From Planctomycetota bacterium (lineage in GTDB: Bacteria > Planctomycetota > PLA2 > JAEUHO01): DNA of 18,645 nucleotides. The DNA lies in contig JAPKHB010000033.1 in the NCBI GenBank assembly GCA_026647295.1, positions 1 to 18,645 on the forward strand. Reading direction: 5' to 3'. Below, in pieces: positions 1 through 7,663 of the stretch (position 1 is the stretch's first letter; every line of letters starts with the position of its first letter). A model generated the notes under the pieces. It made no database searches, was not told the origin of the DNA, and saw nothing but the letters and a program-made list of their open reading frames with translations. Made by a program: the position numbers and the translations under genes.

Positions 1-123
1 CTCGTCCGGGACGGCGAGGCGACGGAGATCGAGATCCGCCGGGCGGCGAAGGAGGCGGTGGAGCAGGTCAAACCGGGCGGGACGCTGTGGTTCGTGTTCA
101 TCGGGCACGGCGCGCCCACCCGG
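1..123 (+). pseudogene. Caspase-like peptidase domain fragment, cut off at the left edge and broken on its 3' side
   Basis: Frame 1 is open from the first base and reads a hydrophobic strand followed by GHG: LWFVFIGHGAP around positions 85-117. This matches the strand-plus-histidine motif of bacterial caspase-like (peptidase C14) domains, in which the His of GHG is catalytic. In intact members a glycine/aspartate-rich loop and, further on, a DACFSG-type motif with the catalytic Cys follow. Here the resemblance stops just after GHGAP. The frame then stays open to 705 only as the GC-rich, Pro/Arg-rich antisense of the ABC transporter gene, whose stop is at 137. The catalytic Cys half is therefore missing. 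Either the gene was truncated by a rearrangement or the assembly is chimeric near 118-137. The caspase call rests on one short motif. Confidence 0.45.
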
Positions 124-136
124 GAAAACCGCCAGT

Positions 137-796
137 CTACGCCGGCAGGAGCCGGCCGTCGGCCAGGCGCAGCACCCGGTCGGCTCCGGCGAGCATGCGC
201 AGGTCGTGGGTCACCACCAGGAGGCCCGCCTCCCGGGCGTGGGCGCGCAGGGCCTCCATCACCTGGCGCCCGGTGGCCTCGTCGAGCGCGGCCGTCGGCT
301 CGTCGGCCAGGATCAGCCCCGGCGCGTCGGCCAGGGCGCGCAGGAGCCCGGCGCGCTGGCGCTCCCCGCCCGACAGGCGGTGGGGCCGTTCCTCCAGCAG
401 GTCCGCGAGGCCCATCGCCCCGGCCAGCGCCGCGACCCGCGCCTGCGTGGCCGAATCGTCCCGGCGCACCAGGGCGTTCTCCCGCACGCTCAAGTAGGGC
501 ACCAGGAAAGGCTCCTGGAACAGGAAGCCCAGGTGCCGAAAGCGCAGGTCCGCCCGGGCCCCGGAGTCGGCCGGCAGGGGGTGGCCCCGCAGGAGGACGT
601 GGCCTTCGTCGGGCCGGCGTAGCCCGGCCAGGACGTACAGCAGGCTGCTCTTGCCCGAGCCCGAGGGCCCGATCAGGCCCACGAACTCGCCGGCGCCAAG
701 GGTGAGGTCCACCCCCTTGAGCGCCTCCACGCGGCGGCGCCCGTCCTGGTAGCGCAGCCAGACGCCCCGGGCCTCGAGCAGCGCCGCCCCGCTCAT
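137..796 (-). CDS. ABC transporter ATP-binding protein, LolD/MacB type
   Basis: This 219-aa protein is a complete ABC ATPase. Walker A is GPSGSGKS (residues 43-50), the Q-loop glutamine is about residue 94 (FLFQEP), the signature is LSGGERQR (141-148), Walker B is LILADEPTAALD (161-172) with Glu166, and the H-loop is VVTHD with His197. The length and the compact architecture fit the LolD/MacB/FtsE group, which powers FtsX-type permeases that move lipoproteins, peptides or drugs, or transmit force across the envelope, rather than importing solutes. The ATG at 796 overlaps the TGA of the upstream permease (ATGA, 793-796), so the pair is translationally coupled. An in-frame upstream extension would run inside the permease gene and is rejected. 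The substrate cannot be told from the sequence; no periplasmic adaptor gene is visible. Confidence 0.93.
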   Translation of the reverse strand: MSGAALLEARGVWLRYQDGRRRVEALKGVDLTLGAGEFVGLIGPSGSGKSSLLYVLAGLRRPDEGHVLLRGHPLPADSGARADLRFRHLGFLFQEPFLVPYLSVRENALVRRDDSATQARVAALAGAMGLADLLEERPHRLSGGERQRAGLLRALADAPGLILADEPTAALDEATGRQVMEALRAHAREAGLLVVTHDLRMLAGADRVLRLADGRLLPA

Positions 797-1977
797 GCCC
801 CCCTCCGCTGGAGCACCGCCACCGGATCCATGCGGCGCAACTCCCGGACGAGCGCGAACGCCGCGCCCAGGGTGGAGCAGGCCGGCACGAGCAGCGAGCA
901 GAGCAGGGCCCCCGGGTCGAGCAGGTCCACCACGATGCCCTTGGGCGCCAGCCACCCGGCCGCGTACAGGGCCACGCCGCCAAGGCCCAGGCCCAGCCCC
1001 GCCCCCCAGGCCAGCGCCGCGACCGCAAACGACTCGCGGGCGAGCTTCCTCGCCAGCCGCCCGCGGGCGTGGCCCAGGGCGAGGTAGAGGGCGAACTCGT
1101 CCCGGCGCAGGTGGAAGGCGATCACCGAGAGCAACGAGACGATCCAGGCCACGACGAGCGCGACCGCGCCGGTCACGAAGCCCAGCAGCAGCGGCAGGTT
1201 GGCGAGGAGGCGGTCGATCTCGGCCCGCGCGAAGGCCGCGTCCACCACGCGGAACGCGGGCTCGCCGCCCGCGTCCCGGGCGGCGTGCAGCCAGGCGTCG
1301 CTCTCGGCCTTGCGACCGGGTCGCGCCCAGACGAGTTCGATGGGCGGGCGGCGCACGAACACGCTGGCCGGCCGGCTCGCGTAGGCCAGGTCGAGCACCC
1401 CCAGGAAGGCCTCGCCGGCCAGCGCCCCCACGACCGTGAAGCGGCCGGGCACGCCCTCCTCGCGCGCCACGTCCTGGCCGAAGGCGTCCCCGAGGCCGAG
1501 CCCCCGCGCCGAAAGCAGCGTCTCGTGCACGGCCGCCTCGGCGGTCCCGGGCGCCGGCAGCCGTCCGCGCGCGAGGCGCAGCCCGACGCGGGCGAGGAAC
1601 GCGGGCTGGGCCGCCGCGTCCAGCGCGAGCAGCGGCGCTTCGCCCTCCCCCACGATCATCGGCGTGCGCAGCCAGTAGACGCGGGCCGGAATCCGCCCGC
1701 CCTGGGCGGGGTTGGCGTCCAACAGCGCCGCCAGGTCGTCGTCCAGGACCGGGCGGCTGCGGGGCGCCACGATCGTGAAGGCGTCCAGCGTGCGCGCGTG
1801 GCGCTCGCTGGTGGCGCGAAAGGCGCTGGTGGGCGTGATGACCAGCACGAAGAGGCTGGTCACCAGCGCCTGGACGCCCAGGAGGAGCCCCGCGGCGCGG
1901 GGGTTGCGCCGCAGCCAGGTGCGCGCCGCGAGGGCCCGGGGCAGGGGCGGGGCGGGCGGCGGCGACGGTCGGGGCAC
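793..1977 (-). CDS. FtsX-like ABC transporter permease
   Basis: A 394-aa membrane protein and partner of the downstream ATPase. It has one N-terminal membrane segment (about residues 30-50), a long extracytoplasmic region (about 50-255) resembling the MacB periplasmic core, then three C-terminal membrane segments (about 262-290, 315-340 and 352-375). The end, RRMDPVAVLQRRGA, is the typical FtsX/LolC-type tail (R-x-x-P-x-x-x-L). This 1+3 layout is that of the FtsX/MacB/LolC-E family. The start codon is GTG at 1977, preceded by GGGAGGA about six bases upstream; it encodes a Pro-rich cytoplasmic lead-in. The gene overlaps the ATPase start by 4 nt, so the two form an operon. The region 1978-2085 between it and the phosphatase gene shows no other gene. 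Confidence 0.9.
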   Translation of the reverse strand: MPRPSPPPAPPLPRALAARTWLRRNPRAAGLLLGVQALVTSLFVLVITPTSAFRATSERHARTLDAFTIVAPRSRPVLDDDLAALLDANPAQGGRIPARVYWLRTPMIVGEGEAPLLALDAAAQPAFLARVGLRLARGRLPAPGTAEAAVHETLLSARGLGLGDAFGQDVAREEGVPGRFTVVGALAGEAFLGVLDLAYASRPASVFVRRPPIELVWARPGRKAESDAWLHAARDAGGEPAFRVVDAAFARAEIDRLLANLPLLLGFVTGAVALVVAWIVSLLSVIAFHLRRDEFALYLALGHARGRLARKLARESFAVAALAWGAGLGLGLGGVALYAAGWLAPKGIVVDLLDPGALLCSLLVPACSTLGAAFALVRELRRMDPVAVLQRRGA

Positions 1978-2085
1978 GGCCGGTCCTCCCGGCGCCCGGC
2001 TAGGGCGCCCCCGGCGCGGGCCCGTACGGGCGGCTCGGATGGCTGGCGCGAGCCTGGCTCCGACCGGGCATTCCGGGCGTCCGGG

Positions 2086-3372
2086 CTACACGCGGGCCAC
2101 GGCGAGCAGCGTCTGGTCGTCGGCCTGCGGCTCGTTGCCGGTGAAGGCGGCGGTGGCCTCGCACAGGGTGCGCACGAGCCCCGCGGGGTCGGCCGGTCCC
2201 ACGGCGATCGTCGAGCGCACGCGCTCGTCGCCGAACCGCTCGCCCGACTCGCCCATGGCGTCGCCGAGGCCGTCGCTCAAGAGCACCAGCGTGTCGCCCA
2301 GCGCCAGTTCGCCGTGCCCGGCCGTGTAGGGCATCTCCGGCAGGATCCCCAGCGGGACGCCCCGCGGCTGGGTCCACTCCTCCAGCCGCCCGTCCTTGCG
2401 GCGCACGATGGGCGGCAGGTGTCCGGCGTTTCCGAACACCACCTTGCCCGTGGCGGGGTCGATCACGGCGTAGAGGAAGGTCACGAACATCCCGCGCGTG
2501 GCCCGCTCGGCGACGATCCGGTCCACCGTGTTGAGCGTGACGGCCACGTCGTCGTGCAGGAGGGCCTGGTAGCGCACGTCGGACATCAGCCGGGCGCCGA
2601 ACAGCGCGCCGGGGACGCCCTTGCCCGAGACGTCTCCGACCATCACGCCCACGCGGCCCCCGGGCAGGCGGATGACGTCGTAGAAGTCGCCCCCGACGTG
2701 CTGGGCCGGCACGGACGCCACGGCCCCCTGCACGCCCGGGAGCGTCGGGAACTCCCCGGGCAGGAACATCTGCTGGATCTCGCTGGCCACCTCCAGCTGG
2801 GCCCGCATGCGGTCGCGCTCCTTCTCGGCCAGCTGCAGGCGGACGCGCTCCACGGTGACGGAGGCCTGCGCGGCGAAGGCCTCGATCAGGGGCACGTCCT
2901 CGGCGGTGAAGCGCCGCGTGATGGCGTTGCTGTCGACGTAGATCACGCCGATCACCCCCTGGGGGGTCTTGAGGGGGACGCACAGGATGGTGCGCAGGGA
3001 GAGGCTGATGATGCTCATCCGCGCGTTGTAGGCGTCGCTCGAGGCCGCGTCGTCGATCAGGCGGGTCTCGCCGTGCGCCGCCACCTCGTTCACGACGCCC
3101 TGGCTGACCTTGAACTTCTTCTCCTCCAGGGGCTTGCCGTTGCGGTCGCGGGCGATGGCGAACTTGAGGTCGCCCTCGGGCGAGCGCAGCATGAGGAAGC
3201 CCCGGTCGGCGCGCGCCACCTGCACGAGGCAGTCGACGATGGTCCCGAGCACGGCGTCGGGGTCGGCCTGCGCGTTGATCCGGCGCGAGACCTCGAGCAG
3301 GCTGCGCACCGAGTCCACGTCGAGCCCCCCGGTCTTCGCGGGCGGCGGGCCGGAGGGTTCGGTCGGCGTCAT
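2086..3372 (-). CDS. GAF-domain PP2C/SpoIIE-type serine phosphatase
   Basis: The 428-aa protein has a GAF sensor domain (about residues 25-180, including CVPLKTPQGVIGVIYVDS at 131-148), a helical coiled-coil linker (about 175-205) and a PPM/SpoIIE phosphatase domain (about 208-428). The metal-binding motifs are all present: GGDFYDV (227-233), GDVSGKGVPGAL (246-257), GNAGHLPP (314-321), LLSDGLGDAM (364-373) and ADDQTLLAV (417-425). The domain order matches RsbU/RsbP-like phosphatases that dephosphorylate anti-sigma-factor antagonists. No STAS or HPK kinase partner lies nearby, so the target is unknown. The protein looks cytoplasmic, with no signal peptide or membrane segments. ATG 3372 has GGGAG about six bases upstream. 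It is transcribed divergently from the carbamoyltransferase gene. Confidence 0.93.
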   Translation of the reverse strand: MTPTEPSGPPPAKTGGLDVDSVRSLLEVSRRINAQADPDAVLGTIVDCLVQVARADRGFLMLRSPEGDLKFAIARDRNGKPLEEKKFKVSQGVVNEVAAHGETRLIDDAASSDAYNARMSIISLSLRTILCVPLKTPQGVIGVIYVDSNAITRRFTAEDVPLIEAFAAQASVTVERVRLQLAEKERDRMRAQLEVASEIQQMFLPGEFPTLPGVQGAVASVPAQHVGGDFYDVIRLPGGRVGVMVGDVSGKGVPGALFGARLMSDVRYQALLHDDVAVTLNTVDRIVAERATRGMFVTFLYAVIDPATGKVVFGNAGHLPPIVRRKDGRLEEWTQPRGVPLGILPEMPYTAGHGELALGDTLVLLSDGLGDAMGESGERFGDERVRSTIAVGPADPAGLVRTLCEATAAFTGNEPQADDQTLLAVARV

Positions 3373-3410
3373 GGGGGGCTCCCGGACGGGCGCGGCGCGC
3401 GTCCGCCGGG

Positions 3411-3416
3411 ATGGTA
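3411..3416 (-). promoter_or_regulatory. Possible -10 box (TACCAT) of the GAF-phosphatase gene
   Basis: On the minus strand TACCAT fits the TANNNT pattern and lies about 38 bases before the phosphatase ATG. No convincing -35 box is visible. The remaining intergenic stretch (3373-3644) holds both divergent promoters and no gene that I can support. Confidence 0.3.
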
Positions 3417-3630
3417 CCCGCAGCCGCAGTCGAGAGTCCGCCCAGCAAAGGCGTTCCGGGGTCGGAACCCGGGGGGGCCACCCGCAAGCCGCCCCGCCGG
3501 GGTTCGCCGCGCGGCACCGGGCGTGGCTCGTGTCGGCGTAGGCGTCCCCGGGGGCCCGGGCGGGCGGGGACGGGGCGGGGGCCCCCGCCGCACCGTGGGG
3601 CCCGGAGGGTCGCGCACGGCCGCATACCGC

Positions 3631-3636
3631 TAGACT
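3631..3636 (+). promoter_or_regulatory. Possible -10 box (TAGACT) giving a near-leaderless carbamoyltransferase mRNA
   Basis: TAGACT ends only eight bases before the ATG at 3645, so transcription would start at or within a base or two of the start codon. No Shine-Dalgarno sequence lies between them. This supports leaderless translation for this gene. The -35 region is not recognisable. Confidence 0.35.
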
Positions 3637-3644
3637 CCCCGGCC

Positions 3645-4667
3645 ATGCCCGACCGCTCCCCCATCGCCGGCCGCGACGTCGTGACGCTCGACACCTTCAG
3701 CCCCGAGGAGATCCGCTGGGTGGTGGAGCGCGCGCAGCGCCTCAAGCGCGAACCGCCGGGCGCCCCGCTGGCCGGGCGCTCGCTCGCCATGGTGTTCTTC
3801 AACCCGTCGCTGCGCACGCGCGCCTCCTTCGCCATCGCCTTCCGCACCCTGGGGGGGACGGTGATCGACCTGGAGGCGGGTCGGGACCTGTGGCCGCTGG
3901 AGTTCCGCGAGGGGGCCGTGATGGCCGGCGCGGCGGACGAGCACGTGAGCGACGCCGCGCGCGTCCTGTCGGAATACGCGGACCTGATCGCGATCCGCTC
4001 CCTCGCCCGCGGGCTGGACTGGGCCCAGGAACGCCGCGACCTGGTCATCGTCTCCTTCCAGAAGCACTCGACCGTGCCCATCTTCAACATGGAGAGCGTG
4101 CTCGACCACCCGTGCCAGGCCTGGGGCGACGCGCTCACCCTCACCGAGGCCCTCGGCCCCCCGGCCGGGCGGCGCCTGGCCCTCACCTGGTGCTACCACC
4201 CCAAGGCCCGCCCGCTCGCCGTGCCGCACGGGGTGAGCACCATGGCGGCCAAGCTGGGGCTCCACCTGACGATCAGCCACCCGGAGGAGTACGCCCTGGA
4301 CCCGGGCGTGCTGGCGATGGTCCAGCGCACGGCGGAGGAGTCGGGCGGATCGGTCCGCCTGTGCGAGGATCCGCGCGCGGCCGTCGAGGGCGCCGACGCG
4401 GTCTACGCCGCCCCGTGGGGGTCGATCCGCTACCACAACCGCCCCGAGGAAGAGGCCGAGTTGCGCCTGCGCTACCGCGAGCGCCGCGTGACGCCCGAAC
4501 TGATGGCCCGCGCGCCGGGCGCGCGCTTCCTGCACGCCATGCCGATCCGCCGCAACGTCGAGGTGGACGACGCCGTGGTGGACGCGCCGACCAGCCTCGT
4601 CGTGCCCCAGGCGGCCAACCGCCTCCACGTCCAGCGCGCCCTCTTCTTGAGCGTGCTGGGCATGTAG
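3645..4667 (+). CDS. Aspartate/ornithine carbamoyltransferase family protein, N-acetyl- or N-succinylornithine type
   Basis: This 340-aa protein has the carbamoyl-phosphate motif SLRTRASF (residues 55-62), HPCQAWGDALTL (155-166), and the block LTWCYHPKARPLAVPHGV (180-197) followed by a P-x-x-Y-x-L loop, which is typical of N-acetylornithine and N-succinylornithine carbamoyltransferases rather than OTC or ATCase. These knotted enzymes carbamoylate an acylated ornithine in arginine synthesis. Two positions are unusual. The usual HCLP motif reads HAMP (297-300), and the residue before the EH pair (98-100) is Asp, a place where acetyl- and succinyl-type enzymes are known to differ. Function in arginine synthesis is likely, but the acyl group is not assigned. 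ATG 3645 is chosen because upstream in-frame sequence has no family similarity. No other arginine gene is in the window. Confidence 0.85.
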   Translation: MPDRSPIAGRDVVTLDTFSPEEIRWVVERAQRLKREPPGAPLAGRSLAMVFFNPSLRTRASFAIAFRTLGGTVIDLEAGRDLWPLEFREGAVMAGAADEHVSDAARVLSEYADLIAIRSLARGLDWAQERRDLVIVSFQKHSTVPIFNMESVLDHPCQAWGDALTLTEALGPPAGRRLALTWCYHPKARPLAVPHGVSTMAAKLGLHLTISHPEEYALDPGVLAMVQRTAEESGGSVRLCEDPRAAVEGADAVYAAPWGSIRYHNRPEEEAELRLRYRERRVTPELMARAPGARFLHAMPIRRNVEVDDAVVDAPTSLVVPQAANRLHVQRALFLSVLGM

Positions 4668-4709
4668 GCGCCCCGGGCGCGGCGCCCAGAGCGCCCGCCG
4701 CCCCTCCGG

Positions 4710-4725
4710 CGCACCCTCCGGTGCG
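4710..4725 (+). terminator. GC hairpin after the carbamoyltransferase gene, weak terminator candidate
   Basis: A perfect 6-bp stem (CGCACC / GGTGCG) with a CTCC loop lies 43 bases after the stop codon. There is no T tract, so factor-independent termination is doubtful. It sits in the 130-bp gap before the ferredoxin gene. Confidence 0.2.
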
Positions 4726-4797
4726 GGCGTGGATTGTGCGCGTCCCGGTCGGCGCGCCTCGGTAGGCTTGGGGCCCCCCGCCGGAGGCTGGATTCCC

Positions 4798-5055
4798 GTG
4801 GCCGATCGCGAGAACAAGCTGCCCGAGAACGTGCCGGGCCGGTTCTATGTGGACGACCAGTGCATCGACTGCGACGCGTGCCGCGAGACGGCGCCGGCCT
4901 GCTTCACGCGCAACGACGACCGCGGCTACTCCTTCGTGTTCAAGCAGCCCCAGACGCCCGAGGAGGAGCAACTCTGCCTGGAGGCGATGGAGGGCTGCCC
5001 CGTCGAGGCGATCGGGCAGGACGGCGACGAAGGCGAAGAGGGCGACGCGGCCTAG
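4798..5055 (+). CDS. Single-cluster [4Fe-4S] ferredoxin
   Basis: An 85-aa soluble acidic protein. Residues 22-28 read CIDCDAC (C-x2-C-x2-C) and a distal EGCPVEAIG supplies Cys67. Together these are the four ligands of a monocluster bacterial ferredoxin of the Bacillus/Thermotoga type, a small one-electron carrier. Cys35 and Cys60 are extra; Cys35 lies in APACF, where relatives often have a non-Cys residue. The C-terminus is strongly acidic (GDEGEEGDAA). I start the gene at GTG 4798 because GGAGG lies about ten bases upstream and the protein then begins like known ferredoxins. An ATG at 4729 is in frame, but the extra residues look like translated leader. A TAGGCT -10-like box lies at 4763-4768. 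The redox partner is unknown. The gene converges on the HEAT gene. Confidence 0.9.
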   Translation: MADRENKLPENVPGRFYVDDQCIDCDACRETAPACFTRNDDRGYSFVFKQPQTPEEEQLCLEAMEGCPVEAIGQDGDEGEEGDAA

Positions 5056-5082
5056 CGCCGGCCCCGCGCGGCGGGCCCCGGC

Positions 5083-6051
5083 CTACGGCTGGGTCCGCTC
5101 CCGCTCCGCGAGGGCCTTCTGCTGCGCCTCCAGGAGCGCCTGGTTCTTGTCCATCCACTCCCGGGCCGCGATGGAACCGCTGAACTCCTCGCCGGTGAGG
5201 GCCTTCATGACCTGGAGCGCGACGGGGCCCAGGTCGCGCATCCGGCGGCCGGCGGAGCGCCCCTTGCCGGCGTTGGCGGCCTCCTTCTCCTTGCCGATCT
5301 TCTCGGCCATCTTCTGGTCGTGGTCGCCGGCGGTGCCGGTGTCGTAGGTGACCTCCACGCCGTCCCAGGAGGCGCCCGCGTCGATCTTGAGGTCCTTGAG
5401 CAGTTGCCACACCACGTCGATCAGCCGCACGTCCTTCAGTTCGCCGATGGTGTCGAGCGCGTGCTTCATCACCGAGTAGTCCTTGTGCTTCATCAGGGCG
5501 CGCAGCGTCTCGCCCGCCCCGAGGTAGCCCAGGCTGCCGATGCACTCCAGCGCGGCCATCACGAAGGTCTCGTCGCCCTTGTTCTTCTCGAGCGCCTCGA
5601 TCACCCGCCGCCCCGCCGTGGCGGGCAGGGCGCTTTGGCGGCCGAGTTGGAGCAGGGCCTCGGTGCGCACGTCGGCGTCGCGGTTGCGGGTCTCCTTGAA
5701 GAGGCGCTCGACCACGAGGGGGTGCTGCACCCGCCCGAGGGCCTTGAGGGCGTACAGGCGCGCGGCGACGCGCTCGTCGCCCTTCGTGCCCTTGGCCTTG
5801 AACTGCTCCTCGAAGGCCGCGAGCGCCTCCTGCGCCTCGGCGTCGCTGGCCACGGCGACGGCCTCCGGGGGCGCCTGCGCGGCGGGCGGCGGCGCGCCTT
5901 CTTCGGGCGCGGGGGGGGCGGCCGGCGCCTCCTCCGCCCGGGCGGCCTGGGGTCCGAGGGCCGGCCCCAGCAGGGCGGCGAGGGCGGCAAGGCACGCCCC
6001 GGAAAGCCGGCGGCGGGACGGGGGGCGGGGGACGGACGGCAGGGTCGACAT
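5083..6051 (-). CDS. Exported HEAT-repeat protein
   Basis: The 322-aa protein starts with a signal peptide: Arg-rich n-region (PSRRRLSG), hydrophobic core, and an Ala-x-Ala-like end before EEAPAAPP at about residue 40. A Pro/Ala-rich linker follows (about 40-75). Then come several HEAT-like helical repeats (about 80-220) with the usual D-x-x-V/A-x-x-x-A-L pattern, for example NRDADVRTEALLQLG, and a Lys/Glu-rich stretch. The end, ALTGEEFSGSIAAREWMDKN, resembles the LTG-x-x-F...W tail that often closes HEAT proteins in Planctomycetota. Such proteins are binding scaffolds; no enzyme function is visible. ATG 6051 has GGAGGT four bases upstream. It lies 69 bases downstream of the second HEAT/VWA gene on the same strand. 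Confidence 0.85.
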   Translation of the reverse strand: MSTLPSVPRPPSRRRLSGACLAALAALLGPALGPQAARAEEAPAAPPAPEEGAPPPAAQAPPEAVAVASDAEAQEALAAFEEQFKAKGTKGDERVAARLYALKALGRVQHPLVVERLFKETRNRDADVRTEALLQLGRQSALPATAGRRVIEALEKNKGDETFVMAALECIGSLGYLGAGETLRALMKHKDYSVMKHALDTIGELKDVRLIDVVWQLLKDLKIDAGASWDGVEVTYDTGTAGDHDQKMAEKIGKEKEAANAGKGRSAGRRMRDLGPVALQVMKALTGEEFSGSIAAREWMDKNQALLEAQQKALAERERTQP

Positions 6052-6071
6052 GGGCACCTCCGGACCCCGCC

Positions 6072-6077
6072 AGTATA
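6072..6077 (-). promoter_or_regulatory. -10 box TATACT of the HEAT-repeat gene
   Basis: On the minus strand TATACT, one base from the consensus TATAAT, lies 20 bases before ATG 6051, between the two HEAT genes. It stands out in surrounding nearly pure G/C. It suggests that the downstream HEAT gene has its own promoter. No clear -35 box is seen. Confidence 0.45.
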
Positions 6078-6120
6078 GCGCCCCCCCGCCGCCCACGGGG
6101 TGGGGCCCGCGGCCTCCCCG

Positions 6121-7554
6121 CTACTCGTAGTAGTTCCGGTAGACGCCCCCGGTCTCACGGGCGATCGTCGCCAGCATGTCGTAGGGGTGCTCGGTGATGC
6201 CCACGGTGTGGATGGTGACCATGCGCAGGCGGGCCTTGAGCGCGATGGCCGCGGCCACCACGTCGGCCTCCACGATCTCCCCCATGGTCGGCATGTTGCA
6301 GGTCACGAAGAGGATCTCGTCGGGCCCCTTCGCCCAGGCCACGCTGTCCTTGGAGCCGGCGAGGTCCAGGGCCTGGGTGAGGGCGTCGTAGGAGGCGATC
6401 CCGTTGTCCACCTTGAGCCCGGCCAGCGTCTCGGCCAGGGTCTTGCGGGTCCCCGGGTTGGAGGCCACGGGGCGTTCGAACACGGCGCTCACCTTCTCGT
6501 TGAAGGTGAGCACGTTGAAGCGCGTCTCGCCGGGAAGGTCCTTGACGGCCCGCTCGAGGTGCGCGTGGGCGAACTGCCCCACGGTGCGCAGCCGGCTGCC
6601 AAACAGCGGGGTCCCCCCCGGGACCGCACACACCTCCTCCATCCGGGCCCCCGTGCCGAAGCGGTGCGGGTCGCCGCTGCGCAGGCTGTTGTCCAGCACG
6701 AACGCCAGGCGGCGCCCCGCCAGGGGGATCCCGAAGGCGTGCGCGGGCCAGGTGCGCTGCGCGGCGGTCCGCGGGTCGACGGGCTTGCCCGCGAGCACCA
6801 GCGCCCAGGCCGCCGGGTTGTCCCCGTGGCCCTCGCCCGTCAGGCGTTCGAGCGCCAGCACGTGGTCCGTGCGCTCGCGGCCCCGGCCCTGCTCGAGCGC
6901 CTCGAGCAGGGCCGCCCGGATCGCCGGCGCCTGCATGAACTCCGGGACGCCCGGGGCCGGCGGGGGGGGCTTGCCGGGGGCCGCCGGCGGCGGCGGGGGC
7001 GAGGCCAGGCGCAGGAGGCCGCGCGAGGCCGCGACGCGCACCTGCCAGTCACGGTGGCGCAGGAGGCCGAGCAGCGCCGGGACGGCCTCCGCCAGGCCGC
7101 GGCGCCCCGCCGCCAGCGCCGCCTGGGCGAGGACCTCCGGGGACTTGTCCCCCAGGGCCTCCAGCAGGGCCGGCGTGGTCCGCGAGCCGTCCTGGCGCTC
7201 CAGGGCGAGCAAGGCGACCAGGCGCCGCACGCCGCGGCCCCGGGCGAGCGCCATGGCGAGTTCGTCCTGGGCGGCCGACGAGCGCAGCCCGGCGAGCGTT
7301 CCGATCCCGCCGAGCACCACCGCCGGATTGGGTTCGGACGCCAGGGCCTCGAGCATCGCCTGGGCCACGCCGGCGGCGTCGGTCCCGGAGAGCTGGTAGT
7401 AGGCGTCGCGGCGCTCCTTCCACTCGGCGCTGCGCAGCGCGGCCTGGAAGGCCTTGAGGGCCTCCGCGGCCTCTGCCTCGGCCCGGGCCGGCGCGGCGGC
7501 CCCGAGGCCCAGCGCCAGGGGGAGCAGGAGCAGCGCCAGGGCGGGGCGGATCAT
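6121..7554 (-). CDS. Exported HEAT-repeat protein with a degenerate von Willebrand A domain
   Basis: A 477-aa protein: signal peptide (residues 1-25, hydrophobic, ending APARA), HEAT-like repeats (about 30-185), a Pro-rich linker (185-203), a further helical part closing with LTGEGHGDNPAAW (238-250), and a VWA fold (about 280-475). The VWA metal site (MIDAS) normally reads D-x-S-x-S near a first strand. Here the strand LAFVLDNSLR (283-292) has Arg in place of the last Ser. The later T-D-G-type strand reads ILFVTCNMPTMG (414-425) without the usual Asp. Metal-dependent ligand binding is therefore doubtful. YDALTQAL (389-396) keeps the family helix. Function is probably envelope protein-protein interaction. 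ATG 7554 sits seven bases after a TACCCT box, so the mRNA may be leaderless. The downstream neighbour is another HEAT protein. Confidence 0.85.
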   Translation of the reverse strand: MIRPALALLLLPLALGLGAAAPARAEAEAAEALKAFQAALRSAEWKERRDAYYQLSGTDAAGVAQAMLEALASEPNPAVVLGGIGTLAGLRSSAAQDELAMALARGRGVRRLVALLALERQDGSRTTPALLEALGDKSPEVLAQAALAAGRRGLAEAVPALLGLLRHRDWQVRVAASRGLLRLASPPPPPAAPGKPPPPAPGVPEFMQAPAIRAALLEALEQGRGRERTDHVLALERLTGEGHGDNPAAWALVLAGKPVDPRTAAQRTWPAHAFGIPLAGRRLAFVLDNSLRSGDPHRFGTGARMEEVCAVPGGTPLFGSRLRTVGQFAHAHLERAVKDLPGETRFNVLTFNEKVSAVFERPVASNPGTRKTLAETLAGLKVDNGIASYDALTQALDLAGSKDSVAWAKGPDEILFVTCNMPTMGEIVEADVVAAAIALKARLRMVTIHTVGITEHPYDMLATIARETGGVYRNYYE

Positions 7555-7561
7555 GGCGCCG

Positions 7562-7567
7562 AGGGTA
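7562..7567 (-). promoter_or_regulatory. Possible -10 box TACCCT of the VWA/HEAT gene
   Basis: Minus-strand TACCCT, inside a GGGTACCC palindrome, ends seven bases before ATG 7554. CTGAAG about 18 bases further upstream could serve as a poor -35. A start site this close to the ATG implies a leaderless transcript. Similar boxes occur before the genes starting at 10233 and 12612. Confidence 0.35.
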
Positions 7568-7663
7568 CCCTGCGGCCCCGGGTCCCTTCAGCGGGCGGGG
7601 CCGGCGCGGGCCGGACGGTCGGCAGCCGCCGGCCCCCCCCCAAGGCCGGGGCGGAGGAGTCCC

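Noticed and set aside
4729..4797. Upstream ATG start for the ferredoxin gene
   Set aside because: The extra 23 residues look like translated leader, and the GTG at 4798 has a GGAGG at good distance.
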